Assembly (NCBI RefSeq): GCF_009789535.1
Contig: NZ_WSUT01000005.1
Span: 744,001-808,000 of the forward strand
From: Sphingomonas carotinifaciens
Lineage (GTDB): Bacteria; Pseudomonadota; Alphaproteobacteria; Sphingomonadales; Sphingomonadaceae
Length of the DNA stretch: 64,000 bases
Direction of reading: 5' to 3'
Part shown: one piece after another, positions 17,474 to 25,598 of the stretch
How positions within the stretch are numbered: the first letter of the stretch is position 1
Layout: every line of letters begins with the position of its first letter
Notes under the pieces: model-generated
Told to the model about the DNA's origin: nothing
Databases searched by the model: none
What the model saw: only the letters and a program-made list of their open reading frames with translations
Program-made: the position numbers and the translations under genes

Positions 17474-17773
17474 TCAGACGCCAGTGAGAAGCAGGTCAAG
17501 CGCGGCCATGATGATCAAGTCGTGCTCGGCAAGCGAGTAAACCGGCGCGCCGATTTCGGCGATCGGCAACGCGCCGGCGAATTGGGTCACCATCATCATG
17601 CGTCTGCCATCGACCTCGAAGATCGGGTTCAGGCGTCGCATCGGAAGGGGGGCGCGATCCGGAGCCCAGAGCGGTACCATAAGACGTGTGTTCAGGTGCG
17701 ACAGGGTGTCGGCCTGACAATTCAGCGCATAGGCTCCATCATCACGCAGCCGGTGGACGTCGAACCGCGCCAT
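17474..17773 (-). CDS. ccdB: CcdB-family type II toxin
   Basis: 99 residues, similar in length and layout to F-plasmid CcdB (101 aa), a DNA gyrase poison. It starts MARFDVHRLRDDGAYALNCQ and has the shared blocks TRLMVPLW, LNPIFEVDGRRMMMVTQFAG and LPIAEIGAPVYSLAEHDLII. The expected C-terminal Trp-Gly-Ile of F CcdB is not conserved (it ends LLLTGV), so gyrase poisoning may be altered. The start overlaps the antitoxin stop by one base (TGATG), the usual ccdAB coupling. A chromosomal copy with no plasmid or phage genes nearby. Confidence 0.87.
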   Translation of the reverse strand: MARFDVHRLRDDGAYALNCQADTLSHLNTRLMVPLWAPDRAPLPMRRLNPIFEVDGRRMMMVTQFAGALPIAEIGAPVYSLAEHDLIIMAALDLLLTGV

Positions 17774-18018
17774 CAGAACATGCGGTATTTGGTGAAGGGC
17801 AGACCGTTTTTCTCCACCCATGCGTTGGAGGACTGGATGGCTTCCCAATTTTCTGAAACCCAGCGTTCCTCTTGCGCCTTCTTCACGGCAGCGGCCAGAC
17901 CCTGCTCGCAGGCCTGCGAAACGTTGATGCCAAGGTCCTTGGCCGCGGCGACCGTGTCGACGGGCAGGGAAACATTGGTGGGCCGGCGGGGCGCCGCCGA
18001 TCGTTGGGTCGTTGCCAT
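17773..18018 (-). CDS. ccdA: CcdA-family antitoxin
   Basis: 81 residues. The N-terminal part (RPTNVSLPVDTVAAAKDLGINVSQ split by the ribbon-helix) matches the RHH DNA-binding domain of CcdA; the C-terminal part with ERWVSENWEAIQSSN and the ending EKNGLPFTKYRMF is the CcdB-binding tail, very typical of the family. ATG 18018 is chosen; a TTG two codons upstream is unlikely. The DNA around the start carries two ATGCGCA repeats that could be the autoregulatory operator. The gene precedes ccdB with a TGATG overlap. Confidence 0.88.
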   Translation of the reverse strand: MATTQRSAAPRRPTNVSLPVDTVAAAKDLGINVSQACEQGLAAAVKKAQEERWVSENWEAIQSSNAWVEKNGLPFTKYRMF

Positions 18019-18036
18019 GCGCAAAAGATATGCGCA
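18017..18036 (-). promoter_or_regulatory. Candidate CcdA operator
   Basis: Two copies of ATGCGCA, at 18017-18023 and 18030-18036, are spaced 13 bp centre to centre and each contains the self-complementary TGCGCA. They overlap the ccdA start codon. RHH antitoxins such as CcdA repress their own operon through short palindromes near the start, so this is a reasonable operator; no promoter elements are clear. Confidence 0.35.
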
Positions 18037-18067
18037 TCTTTCCTACGCCACAACAAGGTACTGATCC

Positions 18068-18268
18068 ATGAGCCTCGTCGAACTCGGCCGTTATGATCGC
18101 AACGAGGCGCACATCCTGGTGGCGCGGCTGGAGAGCGAGGGCATTCCGGCGTTGGCCTTCGATGGTGGGGCCAGCATCGCGGACGGATCGTGGCTGCTGA
18201 TCCCGGTGCGGGTGATGGTGGACAAGGATGATCTGGATGCGGCGCGCGAAATCGTCGACGCTGCCTGA
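18068..18268 (+). CDS. DUF2007 domain protein
   Basis: 66 residues matching the DUF2007 (putative signal-transducing) domain: an opening MSLVELGRYDRNEAHILVAR, then LESEGIPALAFDGGAS, IPVRVMVDKDDLDAA and a C-terminal REIV. The fold is a small alpha/beta domain related to the P-II/ACT type; function is unknown. It lies just upstream of glnK-amtB but is separated from them by 142 bp holding the sigma-54 promoter, so it is probably not in the same transcript. Confidence 0.75.
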   Translation: MSLVELGRYDRNEAHILVARLESEGIPALAFDGGASIADGSWLLIPVRVMVDKDDLDAAREIVDAA

Positions 18269-18360
18269 TTTTCGGGCAGGGCCGGATCGGTGCCTAAATA
18301 AGTTACCGGGATCGGTGGCCCGTTTCCCTCAAACCCCGGCGGGCCCTTACGAAACGTAAC

Positions 18361-18376
18361 TGGCACACCCCTTGCA
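18361..18376 (+). promoter_or_regulatory. Sigma-54 (RpoN) promoter of glnK-amtB
   Basis: TGGCAC at 18361-18366, five bases, then TTGCA at 18372-18376. This is a full match to the -24/-12 consensus TGGCAC-N5-TTGCW. It lies 35 bp before the glnK start codon. It predicts control by RpoN with NtrC under nitrogen limitation, which is the usual control of glnK-amtB. I could not point to a convincing NtrC box upstream. Confidence 0.85.
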
Positions 18377-18410
18377 AAGTTGCCTGACGGGTAACCGAAA
18401 AGGGGGTGCG

Positions 18411-18749
18411 ATGAAGCTGGTCATTGCCATCATCAAGCCGTTCAAGCTGGACGAGGTGCGCGAAGCGCTGACCGTTCTGGGCGTGGCGGGGATGACGGTC
18501 ACCGAGGTCAAGGGATTCGGTCGGCAGAAGGGCCAGACCGAAATCTATCGCGGGGCCGAGTACAGCACCAACATGGTGCCCAAGATCAAGATCGAGGTTG
18601 TGTGCGCCACCGATCTGGCCGACCGCGTCGTGGAATCGATCCAGGCGGCGGCAAACACCGGCGCGATCGGCGACGGCAAGATCTTCGTACTCGATGTGGG
18701 TCAGGCGGTGCGCATTCGTACCGGCGAAACCGACGATACCGCGTTGTGA
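18411..18749 (+). CDS. glnK: P-II nitrogen regulatory protein
   Basis: 112 residues, a standard P-II protein that senses ATP/ADP and 2-oxoglutarate and is uridylylated on Tyr51 (visible in RGAEYSTNM of the T-loop). Other family blocks: MKLVIAIIKPFKLDEVREAL, VTEVKGFGRQKGQTE, and the nucleotide site TGAIGDGKIFV. It is called GlnK rather than GlnB because it lies directly upstream of amtB (11 nt gap) behind a sigma-54 promoter. GGGGG precedes the ATG at 18411; the frame is open further upstream, but those residues are not conserved. Confidence 0.93.
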   Translation: MKLVIAIIKPFKLDEVREALTVLGVAGMTVTEVKGFGRQKGQTEIYRGAEYSTNMVPKIKIEVVCATDLADRVVESIQAAANTGAIGDGKIFVLDVGQAVRIRTGETDDTAL

Positions 18750-18760
18750 GGGGGGACCGT

Positions 18761-20119
18761 ATGAACCGAGCGATTCGTACCGCGGCGGGGCTGGCGCTGG
18801 GGGCGGCACTGTTCGCCGCGTTGCCGGCCGTGGCGCAGGAGGCGGCGTTGCAGGCGCCGCCGGCCGCGCCCGCCGGAGTGGTGAACAAGGGCGATACCGC
18901 GTGGATGATGACGTCCACGGTCCTGGTGCTGATGATGATCCTGCCGGGGCTGGCGCTGTTCTATGGCGGCCTGACGCGGGCCAAGAACATGCTGTCCACC
19001 ATGACGCAGATCGGCGCGGTGGCGTGCCTCGCGATGCTGTTGTGGGTGATGTACGGCTATTCGCTGACCTTCGGTCCCGACCTGTCGGGCGGCGCGTCGA
19101 ACTTCATCGCCGGTTTCGGCAAGGCGTTCCTGTCGGGCGTGACGCCCGCCAGCCAGGCCGCGACCTTTACCGCGGGCGTAGAGATCCCGGAATATGTCTT
19201 TGTCGCGTTCCAGATGACCTTTGCCGCGATCACCATCGCGCTGGTGCTGGGTTCGGTGGTCGAGCGGATGAAGTTTTCCGCGGTGATGGTGTTCGCCGCG
19301 GTGTGGCTGACCATCGTCTACTTCCCCGTCGCGCACATGGTGTGGGCGGCCTCCGGCCTGTTCTTCAAGGCAGGAGCGCTGGATTTCGCGGGCGGCACGG
19401 TGGTGCACATCAATGCCGGCGTCTCCGCGCTCGTCGCCTCGATCATCCTGGGCAAGCGCATGGGCTATCCGACCACGCCGATGCCGCCGCACTCGCTGAC
19501 GCTGACCGGGGTCGGCACCGGCCTGCTGTGGGTGGGCTGGTTCGGCTTCAACGCGGGCTCCGCGCTGGAGGCCAACGGGTCGGCGGCGCTGGCGATGATC
19601 AACACCTTTGTCGCCACCGCATCGGGCGCGCTGTTCTGGATGCTGGCCGAGCGGCTGCACGGCCACAAGGGGTCGGCGCTCGGCTTCTGCTCGGGCATCG
19701 TCGCCGGGCTGGTCGCGGTGACGCCGGCGGCGGGCAATTCCGGCCCGTTCGGCGCGATCGTGCTGGGCGCGGTGGCCAGCGTCATCTGCTTCTACATGGT
19801 GTCGGTGGTGAAGCCTCGGCTGGGTTACGACGACTCGCTGGACGCCTTCGGTGTCCACGGCGTCGGCGGGATGGTCGGCGCGATCGGCACGGGCATCGTC
19901 TATGCCCCTTCGCTCGGCGGACCGGGTGCGGCCGATTACGCGATGGGCGCCAAGCTGCTCGTCCAGCTCGGCGCGGTGGCGACCACCATCGTCTGGGCGA
20001 CGATCGGCACGGTTGTCGCGATGTTCGTCGCCAAGGCGGTCACCGGCCTGCGTGTCTCCAGGGAAGTCGAGCAGGAAGGCCTCGACCTCGGTGAGCACGG
20101 CGAGCGCGCTTACAATTAA
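18761..20119 (+). CDS. amtB: Ammonium transporter
   Basis: 452 residues with a cleavable signal peptide (AAALFAALPAVAQ region, about 24 residues) followed by about 11 membrane helices, as in Amt proteins. Family blocks include DTAWMMTSTVLVLMMILPGLALFYGG cut over helix 1, WTI-type helices, the pore histidines in the DFAGGTVVHINAG and FGVHGVGGMVGAIGTG segments, and GFNAGSALEANG. It conducts ammonium or ammonia across the inner membrane and is gated by GlnK, encoded 11 nt upstream. GAGGGGGGA lies before the ATG. An intrinsic terminator follows at 20182. Confidence 0.96.
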   Translation: MNRAIRTAAGLALGAALFAALPAVAQEAALQAPPAAPAGVVNKGDTAWMMTSTVLVLMMILPGLALFYGGLTRAKNMLSTMTQIGAVACLAMLLWVMYGYSLTFGPDLSGGASNFIAGFGKAFLSGVTPASQAATFTAGVEIPEYVFVAFQMTFAAITIALVLGSVVERMKFSAVMVFAAVWLTIVYFPVAHMVWAASGLFFKAGALDFAGGTVVHINAGVSALVASIILGKRMGYPTTPMPPHSLTLTGVGTGLLWVGWFGFNAGSALEANGSAALAMINTFVATASGALFWMLAERLHGHKGSALGFCSGIVAGLVAVTPAAGNSGPFGAIVLGAVASVICFYMVSVVKPRLGYDDSLDAFGVHGVGGMVGAIGTGIVYAPSLGGPGAADYAMGAKLLVQLGAVATTIVWATIGTVVAMFVAKAVTGLRVSREVEQEGLDLGEHGERAYN

Positions 20120-20181
20120 GAGATCGGGGGCGGACCGGCAGAGCCCGCCCCCCACGATGTTCCTCCTGCGGACGACCTGGC

Positions 20182-20211
20182 CCGGTGCGGTGACGCACCG
20201 GGTCTTTTTTG
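20182..20211 (+). terminator. Intrinsic terminator of glnK-amtB
   Basis: Arms CCCGGTGC (20182-20189) and GCACCGGG (20196-20203) form an 8-bp GC-rich stem with a 6-nt loop, directly followed by TCTTTTTT. It is 63 nt after the amtB stop. A textbook rho-independent terminator. Confidence 0.9.
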
Positions 20212-20224
20212 TCATGTCCATTTG

Positions 20225-20356
20225 GAAACTCGCGAAAGGGCGAGTTTCGAGGCGGCGCCGGCCCGCTCCCCCCACCCGGCCACCCACAGAGTATCCTTGA
20301 TGGGTGGTCGGGTGGGGGAGCGGGCCGGCGCCGCAAAACGTGCCACAGCACGTTTT
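20225..20356. repeat. Three-hairpin composite repeat, copy 1
   Basis: Three consecutive stem-loops: A, GAAACTCG/CGAGTTTC at 20225-20248; B, a very long stem with arms 20252-20286 and 20301-20334 (34-35 nt, nearly perfect) closing a loop CAGAGTATCCTTGA; C, AAAACGTGC/GCACGTTTT at 20335-20356. The same A-B-C order and the same B loop return at 22139-22331. The two copies are direct repeats bracketing the EF-hand gene and argG. No ORF is inside. Confidence 0.85.
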
Positions 20357-20367
20357 AAAACAAACGC

Positions 20368-20757
20368 TCAGCGTCCCTGGATCGCCTTCTTGGCAGTGGA
20401 GCGTTCGCCCGCGCCGATGCGGCCGTCGCGATTGGCGTCATAGGCCTGGAAGGTGGCGGCGAGCAGCGCCTGTGCTTCCTTTTCGGTCACCTTGCCGTCC
20501 TTGTTGGCGTCTGCCGCGGCGAACCACTTGGTCGCCAGCCGGTCGGCATGCGCCTTGTCGAACTTCTTGTTGGCAGCCCCCATGCGGGCGATGCGCGCGG
20601 TAACCTCCGCCTTGCTCCACACGCCGTCCTTGTTGGTGTCGGTCGCCTTGAACTCGCGCGAGAATTTGGCGGCGGCGGTGGCCTGCGTCTCCTGCGCGGC
20701 GGCGGGCAGGGCAAGCGTGCCGGCAACAGCGGCGGCGAGAAGGGCGAAACGGGGCAT
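20368..20757 (-). CDS. Exported EF-hand calcium-binding protein
   Basis: 129 residues with a signal peptide (LLAAAVAGTLALPAAAQ, AxA site) and three EF-hand loops: DTNKDGVWSKAE near residue 40, DANKDGKVTEKE near 85 and DANRDGRIGAGE near 110. Loops have the expected D-x-N/D-x-D-G pattern with a Glu at position 12, so calcium binding in the periplasm or outside is likely. The C-terminus ends in a basic helix (RSTAKKAIQGR). The function is unknown. It is convergent with amtB and lies between the two composite repeats together with argG, from which it diverges. Confidence 0.82.
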   Translation of the reverse strand: MPRFALLAAAVAGTLALPAAAQETQATAAAKFSREFKATDTNKDGVWSKAEVTARIARMGAANKKFDKAHADRLATKWFAAADANKDGKVTEKEAQALLAATFQAYDANRDGRIGAGERSTAKKAIQGR

Positions 20758-20904
20758 GGGGTGGTCGACTCCTGATGGCTTTTGGGCACGGTCGCTAGGA
20801 CCTGCGGCTTGTATGCCCAATGAATGGCGCCGCACCCGGTTGCACGGCACCGCGCTTGCGCATAGGGGCGCGACCAAAGCCCTTATCCATCCAAGGACCC
20901 CCGC

Positions 20905-22122
20905 ATGAGCGAAGATATCAAGCGCGTCGTTCTCGCCTATTCCGGCGGCCTCGACACCAGCGTCATCCTGAAGTGGCTGCAACAGCATTATGGCTGCGAG
21001 GTGGTGACCTTCACCGCCGATCTGGGCCAGGGCGAGGAACTGGAGCCGGCGCGCGCCAAGGCCGAGCTGATGGGCATCAAGCCCGAGCACATCTTCATCG
21101 ACGATCTGCGCGAAGAGTTCGTGCGCGATTACGTCTTCCCGATGATGCGCGCCAATGCGGTCTATGAGGGGACGTACCTGCTCGGCACCTCGATCGCGCG
21201 GCCGCTGATCGCCAAGCGCCAGATCGAGATCGCCCGGCAGGTCGGTGCCGACGCGGTCAGCCACGGCGCGACCGGCAAGGGCAACGACCAGGTGCGGTTC
21301 GAATTGGGCTATTACGCGCTCAATCCCGACATCAAGGTCATCGCGCCGTGGCGCGAATGGGACCTGACCAGCCGCACCAAGCTGATCGAGTTCGCCGAGG
21401 CGCATCAGATCCCGGTATCCAAGGACAAGCGCGGCGAGGCGCCGTTCTCCACGGACGCGAACCTGCTGCACACCTCGTCCGAGGGCAAGGTGCTGGAGGA
21501 CCCGTGGGACGAGGTGCCCGATTATGTCTATTCGCGCACGGTGAACCCCGAGGACGCGCCGGACGCGCCGGAGACGATCACCATCGATTTCGAGCGCGGC
21601 GACGGCGTTGCGCTGAACGGCGAGGGGATGAGCCCGGCGACCCTGCTCGCGAAGCTGAACGAACTGGGTCGCAAGCACGGCATCGGCCGGCTCGACCTGG
21701 TCGAGAACCGCTTCGTCGGCATGAAGAGCCGCGGCATGTACGAGACGCCGGGCGGCACCATCTATGCGATGGCGCACCGGGGCATCGAGCAGATCACGCT
21801 GGACCGCGGTGCCGCGCACCTGAAGGACGAACTGGCGCCGCGCTATGCCGAGCTGGTCTATAACGGCTTCTGGTTCTCGCCCGAGCGCGAGATGCTGCAG
21901 GCCGCGGTCGACCACAGCCAGACCAAGGTGACGGGCACCGTCCGCCTGAAGCTGTACAAGGGCTCGTGCATCGTCACCGGCCGCAAGTCGCCCTATTCGC
22001 TGTACAGCGAGAAGGTGGTGACGTTCGAGGACGACCAGGGCGCCTACGACCAGCGCGATGCAGCCGGCTTCATCAAGCTGAACGCGCTGCGCCTGCGCCT
22101 GCTCGGTCGGCGGGACCGCTGA
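20905..22122 (+). CDS. argG: Argininosuccinate synthase
   Basis: 405 residues; ATP-dependent joining of citrulline and aspartate, the penultimate step of arginine synthesis. It has the N-type PP-loop AYSGGLDTS (residues 10-18), [10 protein letters not shown], the citrulline/aspartate site [37 protein letters not shown], and [17 protein letters not shown]. The start ATG 20905 is directly before the conserved [14 protein letters not shown]. argH is about 20 kb away (42042), so the arginine genes are not clustered. Confidence 0.97.
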   Translation: MSEDIKRVVLAYSGGLDTSVILKWLQQHYGCEVVTFTADLGQGEELEPARAKAELMGIKPEHIFIDDLREEFVRDYVFPMMRANAVYEGTYLLGTSIARPLIAKRQIEIARQVGADAVSHGATGKGNDQVRFELGYYALNPDIKVIAPWREWDLTSRTKLIEFAEAHQIPVSKDKRGEAPFSTDANLLHTSSEGKVLEDPWDEVPDYVYSRTVNPEDAPDAPETITIDFERGDGVALNGEGMSPATLLAKLNELGRKHGIGRLDLVENRFVGMKSRGMYETPGGTIYAMAHRGIEQITLDRGAAHLKDELAPRYAELVYNGFWFSPEREMLQAAVDHSQTKVTGTVRLKLYKGSCIVTGRKSPYSLYSEKVVTFEDDQGAYDQRDAAGFIKLNALRLRLLGRRDR

Positions 22123-22138
22123 TCCAAGCTCTGGTATG

Positions 22139-22331
22139 AAAACTCGCGGAAGTGCGAGTTTTGAAGCGGTGCCGGCCCACTCCCCCACCCGACCGCCCAC
22201 AGAGTATCCTTGATGGGCGGCCGGGTGGGGGAGTGACGGGTCGATCATGCCCCCGGCATGATCTGAACAGCGCTGAGCGCTGTTCACCCGGCACTGGCCG
22301 GCACCGCAAAACGTGCTTTTGGGCACGTTTT
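22139..22331. repeat. Three-hairpin composite repeat, copy 2 (with insertion)
   Basis: Same architecture as 20225-20356: hairpin A (AAAACTCGC/GCGAGTTTT, 22139-22162), long stem B with left arm 22166-22199 and the same AGAGTATCCTTGA loop, and hairpin C (AAAACGTGC/GCACGTTTT, 22308-22331). The right arm of B is split after 22233 by about 60 bp that itself holds two more hairpins: GATCATGC/GCATGATC (22243-22263) and TGAACAGCGCT/AGCGCTGTTCA (22264-22286). The arms differ from copy 1 by compensated changes in several places. Confidence 0.85.
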
Positions 22332-22369
22332 CGAACAGACTCCAACTCGCGTTTAACCATCCCGGCCTT

Positions 22370-24056
22370 ATGAGTGGTACGATGACCACGCTGGGTACGG
22401 GATGGCGACGGGACGCGCTGCTGGCGGTATTGCTGGCGGCCGTCCTGACCGCGGCATGGACGCTGCGCGACGCGGCCGCGCTGGCGGCGATGCGGCTGCC
22501 CGATACCGACGACCTGATGCGCCTCGTCCAGATCCGCGACTGGCTGGGCGGACAGCGCTTCGCCGATCTGACGCAGCACCGGCTGGGGTTCGACGGTGTG
22601 CCGATGCACTGGACGCGCCTTGCCGATCTGGGGCCGGCGGCGATCATCCTGCTCATTTCGCCACTGGCCGGCGTCGCCACCGCCGAGCGGATCGCGGTGG
22701 TGGCATGGCCCGCCCTGCTGTTCGCGGGCGTGCTGTTCGTGATGGCGCGGGCGGCGCGCGACGTGGGCGGGAACAGGATCGCGCCGGTCGCGATGCTGCT
22801 TGCCGCGCTCGCCCACCCGGCCACCACATATTTCGCGCCGGGGCGGATCGATCATCACGGGTTGCAGATGCTGTTGTGGCTGATCGCGGTCGCGGGGCTG
22901 CTGGGGCCGGATCGGCGCGCTGATCGGCGGGGCGTCGGCGGCCAGTCTGGTGGTCGGGATGGAAACCGCACCGCTGCTCGCGCTGCTCGCCGCCATCCTT
23001 CTGGCGGAGGCGGCGTGGAGCGGGCGGCGCGACCGGCTGGTCGGCTATGGTGGCGGGCTGGCGTTCGGGCTGGTCGCCGCGCGGTGCTTTGCACCGAACT
23101 TCTGGTTCTACCCGGCGTGCGACGGCTTTACCGCCAATGCCTGGGTGGCGAGCGTGATCGGGGCCGCGGCGGTGTTTGCCGGGGCGGGCGCCACGGCTTT
23201 GCGCGACCGGCGGCATCGGCTGGCGGCGATCGGCGTCGTGGCCGCGCTGGCCGCATGGGCGGTGTGGCGGCTGACGCCGGCCTGCCTGTCGCCTTATGGC
23301 GCGCTCGACCCGCTATTGGTGCGCGTCTGGCTGTCGCAGGTGGCGGAGGCACGGCCGCTGCTGGCGACGCCGGCGGTGGCGATCGGCTATGGCGGACTCC
23401 TGGTCGCAGGCACGCTGGCCGCGGTCCATGCCGTGCGTGCCGAGCGGACACGGGGCTGGATCATCATCCTCGTGCTGCTGGTCGGCGCGCTGGGCCTGGC
23501 GATGGTGCAGGCGCGAGCGGCCAATGGCGGGGCGCTGCTCGCCTGCCTGCCGCTGGCGCGCATCGTCGTGCTGGCTCGGGCGCGCGGGGGATGGCGGATG
23601 GCGGGGGCGTGGCTGGGGTCGGCGGGAATCGTTTATGCGCTGGTCGCCCAGATGACGGTGCCGGCGACGGCCGCATCGGCGGCGGGCGGAACCGCCGACA
23701 TGGGCTGCACGCCGCCGGCGATGCTGGCGACGCTGGCGCGGCAACCGGCGGGGCTGGTGCTGGCGCCGGTGGATGCCGGCGCGATGCTGATCGCGCATAC
23801 GCCGCACCGGGTGCTTGCCGCGCCCTATCACCGCGCGGGCGAGGCGATCCTGGCGAGCTACCGCTTCTACCGCCTGCCGCCGCCGGCGGCGCGGCGCATG
23901 GCCGAGCGGCTGGGTGTCCGCTACGTGCTGGCCTGTGCCGCGATGCCCTATCGGCAAGTGCCGGGCAGCATGGCGGCGGCATTGCAGCAGGGCCGGGCGC
24001 CGTTGACCGGCATCGCGCGCGTGGGCACGACCACCCTGTACCGGGTGACGCCTTGA
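22370..24056 (+). pseudogene. Large integral membrane protein, frameshifted (putative GT-C-like)
   Basis: Two halves of one membrane protein lie in different frames. The first (from ATG 22370 to about 22905) has AMRLPDTDDLMRLVQIRDWL, VPMHWTRLADL and RIDHHGLQMLLWL, a pattern of multi-helix membrane proteins resembling GT-C glycosyltransferases. The second, one frame on, runs to the stop at 24056 and includes GALIGGASAASLVVGMETAP and FAPNFWFYPACDGFT, with strong codon bias. Removing one G from the GGGG at 22903-22906 joins them as LLGRIGALIGG. The first frame stays open by chance and reads into the next gene, giving a false 1,070-residue product. It may be a true mutation, a sequencing error, or a phase-variable run. 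Confidence 0.7.
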
Positions 24057-25588
24057 GCGCAGGCTGGTGGCGGTCGCGGACCTTTGTCGCGCTTTGCGTG
24101 ATGCTGTCCGTGGTGCCACTGCTGTGGCCGGCAATCCCGCCGCTGACCGACCTGCCCGGCCATATCGGGCGCTACCGCATCCTGAGCGAAGCGGGGCAAG
24201 GGCCGCTGGCAGCGCATTTCGGGGTGCGCTGGGCGGTGATCGGCAATCTGGGCGTCGACCTGATCGTGCTGGCGCTGCACCCGCTGCTCGATGTCGAGCC
24301 GGCGGCGAAGCTGGCGGTGATGGCGATCCCGGCGCTGGGCGTCGCAGGCCTGTTGTGGCTGGCGCGCGAGGTGCATGGCCGCATCCCGCCGAGCGCGGCG
24401 TTTGCGCTGCCGCTGGTCTATGGCTGGTCGTTCCAGCTGGGTTTCGTGAACTTTTGTCTGGCGCAGTCGCTGGTCTTTCTGGGGCTGGCGGCGTGGCTGT
24501 ATCTGGCGCGGACGCGGGCCAGCTGGGTGCGGATCGCGGCGTTCGCCGCCTTCGCGCCGATCGTCTGGCTGTGTCACAGCTTCGGCTGGGCAATGCTGGG
24601 GCTGTTCACCGGCATGCTGGAATGGCGCCGCCGCGTGGAAGCGGGGGAGCGCGCGGTGCCCGCCCTGCTGCGCGCAGGCGCGGCCGTGGCCCCGATGGCG
24701 AGCCCGGTGCTGCTGATGCTCCACGGCCATGCGGATGCGCTGGCGGGGGATACCGGCGACTGGTTCTACTGGGCCGCCAAGCTGCGATGGACGGTGTCGC
24801 TTTTTCGTGAGCGATGGGCGCTGTGGGACGTTGCAGCGCTGCTCGTCATATCCCTGTTGCTGTTTGCTGCAATACGCTCGCCCCGGCTGCGCATCTCAGG
24901 GCTGCTCGGCTGGCCGGCGCTGGCGGGGCTGGCGGCCTTTATCGCGTTGCCGCGGCTGTTCCAGGGCGGCGCCTATGTCGACATGCGGATGCTGGCGCCG
25001 TCGGTGGCGCTGGCGATCCTGTCGATCGCGCCGCGCACAGGCGAGGACGTGCTGGCGGCGCGCATGGCTGGGCTCGCCACGCTGTTCTTCGTCGCCCGGA
25101 TCGGCGTTACCACACTGGCTTTCGTCCAGGTTTCGCAAGCGCAGGCCGAGACGCTGCGCGCGGTGCCGGCGTTGCCGGTGGGCGCGGCGGTGCTGACTTT
25201 GGTAAATGAAGCGCCGGCATTGCTGTGGGGCAACGACCGGCTGACCCATATCGCCGGGATCGCCATCGCCCGGCGGCGCATCTTCACCAACCAGCAATGG
25301 GCATTGGCCGGGCAACAGCTCGTCCATCCGCGACACCCGCGCGCCGCGCCCTTCGACCGCGATCCCTCGCACATCGTCTATCCTCCCGGGCTGGTCGCGG
25401 GGGCGACCGACTTCGACACGGCGATCCGGACATTCGACCGGTGCAGTTTCGCTCTGGTCTGGACGATCGGTTTTCCGCCCGGCCGGGCCCAAGCCGCTGA
25501 TCTTTCGGTCGCCTGGAGTGACGGCGCGTCTGCGATCTACCGCGTTCGCGAAAGCCGATGCTTGTCGCGGAGCCCGTCCGTCCGCTAG
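24053..25588 (+). CDS. Integral membrane protein (tandem paralogue 1)
   Basis: 511 residues with about ten hydrophobic helices. Shared with the next gene: PLLWPAIPPLTDLPGHIGRYR, GNLGVDLIVLALHPL, LLWLAREVHGRIPPSA, FQLGFVNFCL and WLCHSFGWAMLGL. The first periplasmic loop with conserved Asp/His (DLPGH) and a C-terminal soluble region recall GT-C-type proteins, but no family is recognised. The likely start is the TTG at 24053, which overlaps the stop of the preceding gene (TTGA) and aligns with the start of the paralogue; the next ATG would remove the first helix. Clearly a duplicate of 25599-27215. Confidence 0.7.
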   Translation: MSAGWWRSRTFVALCVMLSVVPLLWPAIPPLTDLPGHIGRYRILSEAGQGPLAAHFGVRWAVIGNLGVDLIVLALHPLLDVEPAAKLAVMAIPALGVAGLLWLAREVHGRIPPSAAFALPLVYGWSFQLGFVNFCLAQSLVFLGLAAWLYLARTRASWVRIAAFAAFAPIVWLCHSFGWAMLGLFTGMLEWRRRVEAGERAVPALLRAGAAVAPMASPVLLMLHGHADALAGDTGDWFYWAAKLRWTVSLFRERWALWDVAALLVISLLLFAAIRSPRLRISGLLGWPALAGLAAFIALPRLFQGGAYVDMRMLAPSVALAILSIAPRTGEDVLAARMAGLATLFFVARIGVTTLAFVQVSQAQAETLRAVPALPVGAAVLTLVNEAPALLWGNDRLTHIAGIAIARRRIFTNQQWALAGQQLVHPRHPRAAPFDRDPSHIVYPPGLVAGATDFDTAIRTFDRCSFALVWTIGFPPGRAQAADLSVAWSDGASAIYRVRESRCLSRSPSVR

Positions 25589-25598
25589 GCACGGGTCG

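Noticed and set aside
22313..25588. A single open frame of 1,091 codons that would join two membrane proteins
   Set aside because: The middle third has Gly/Arg/Ala-rich sequence with no hydrophobic pattern, while the next frame there has clear membrane helices and normal codon bias. It is the product of a frameshift and not a real fusion.
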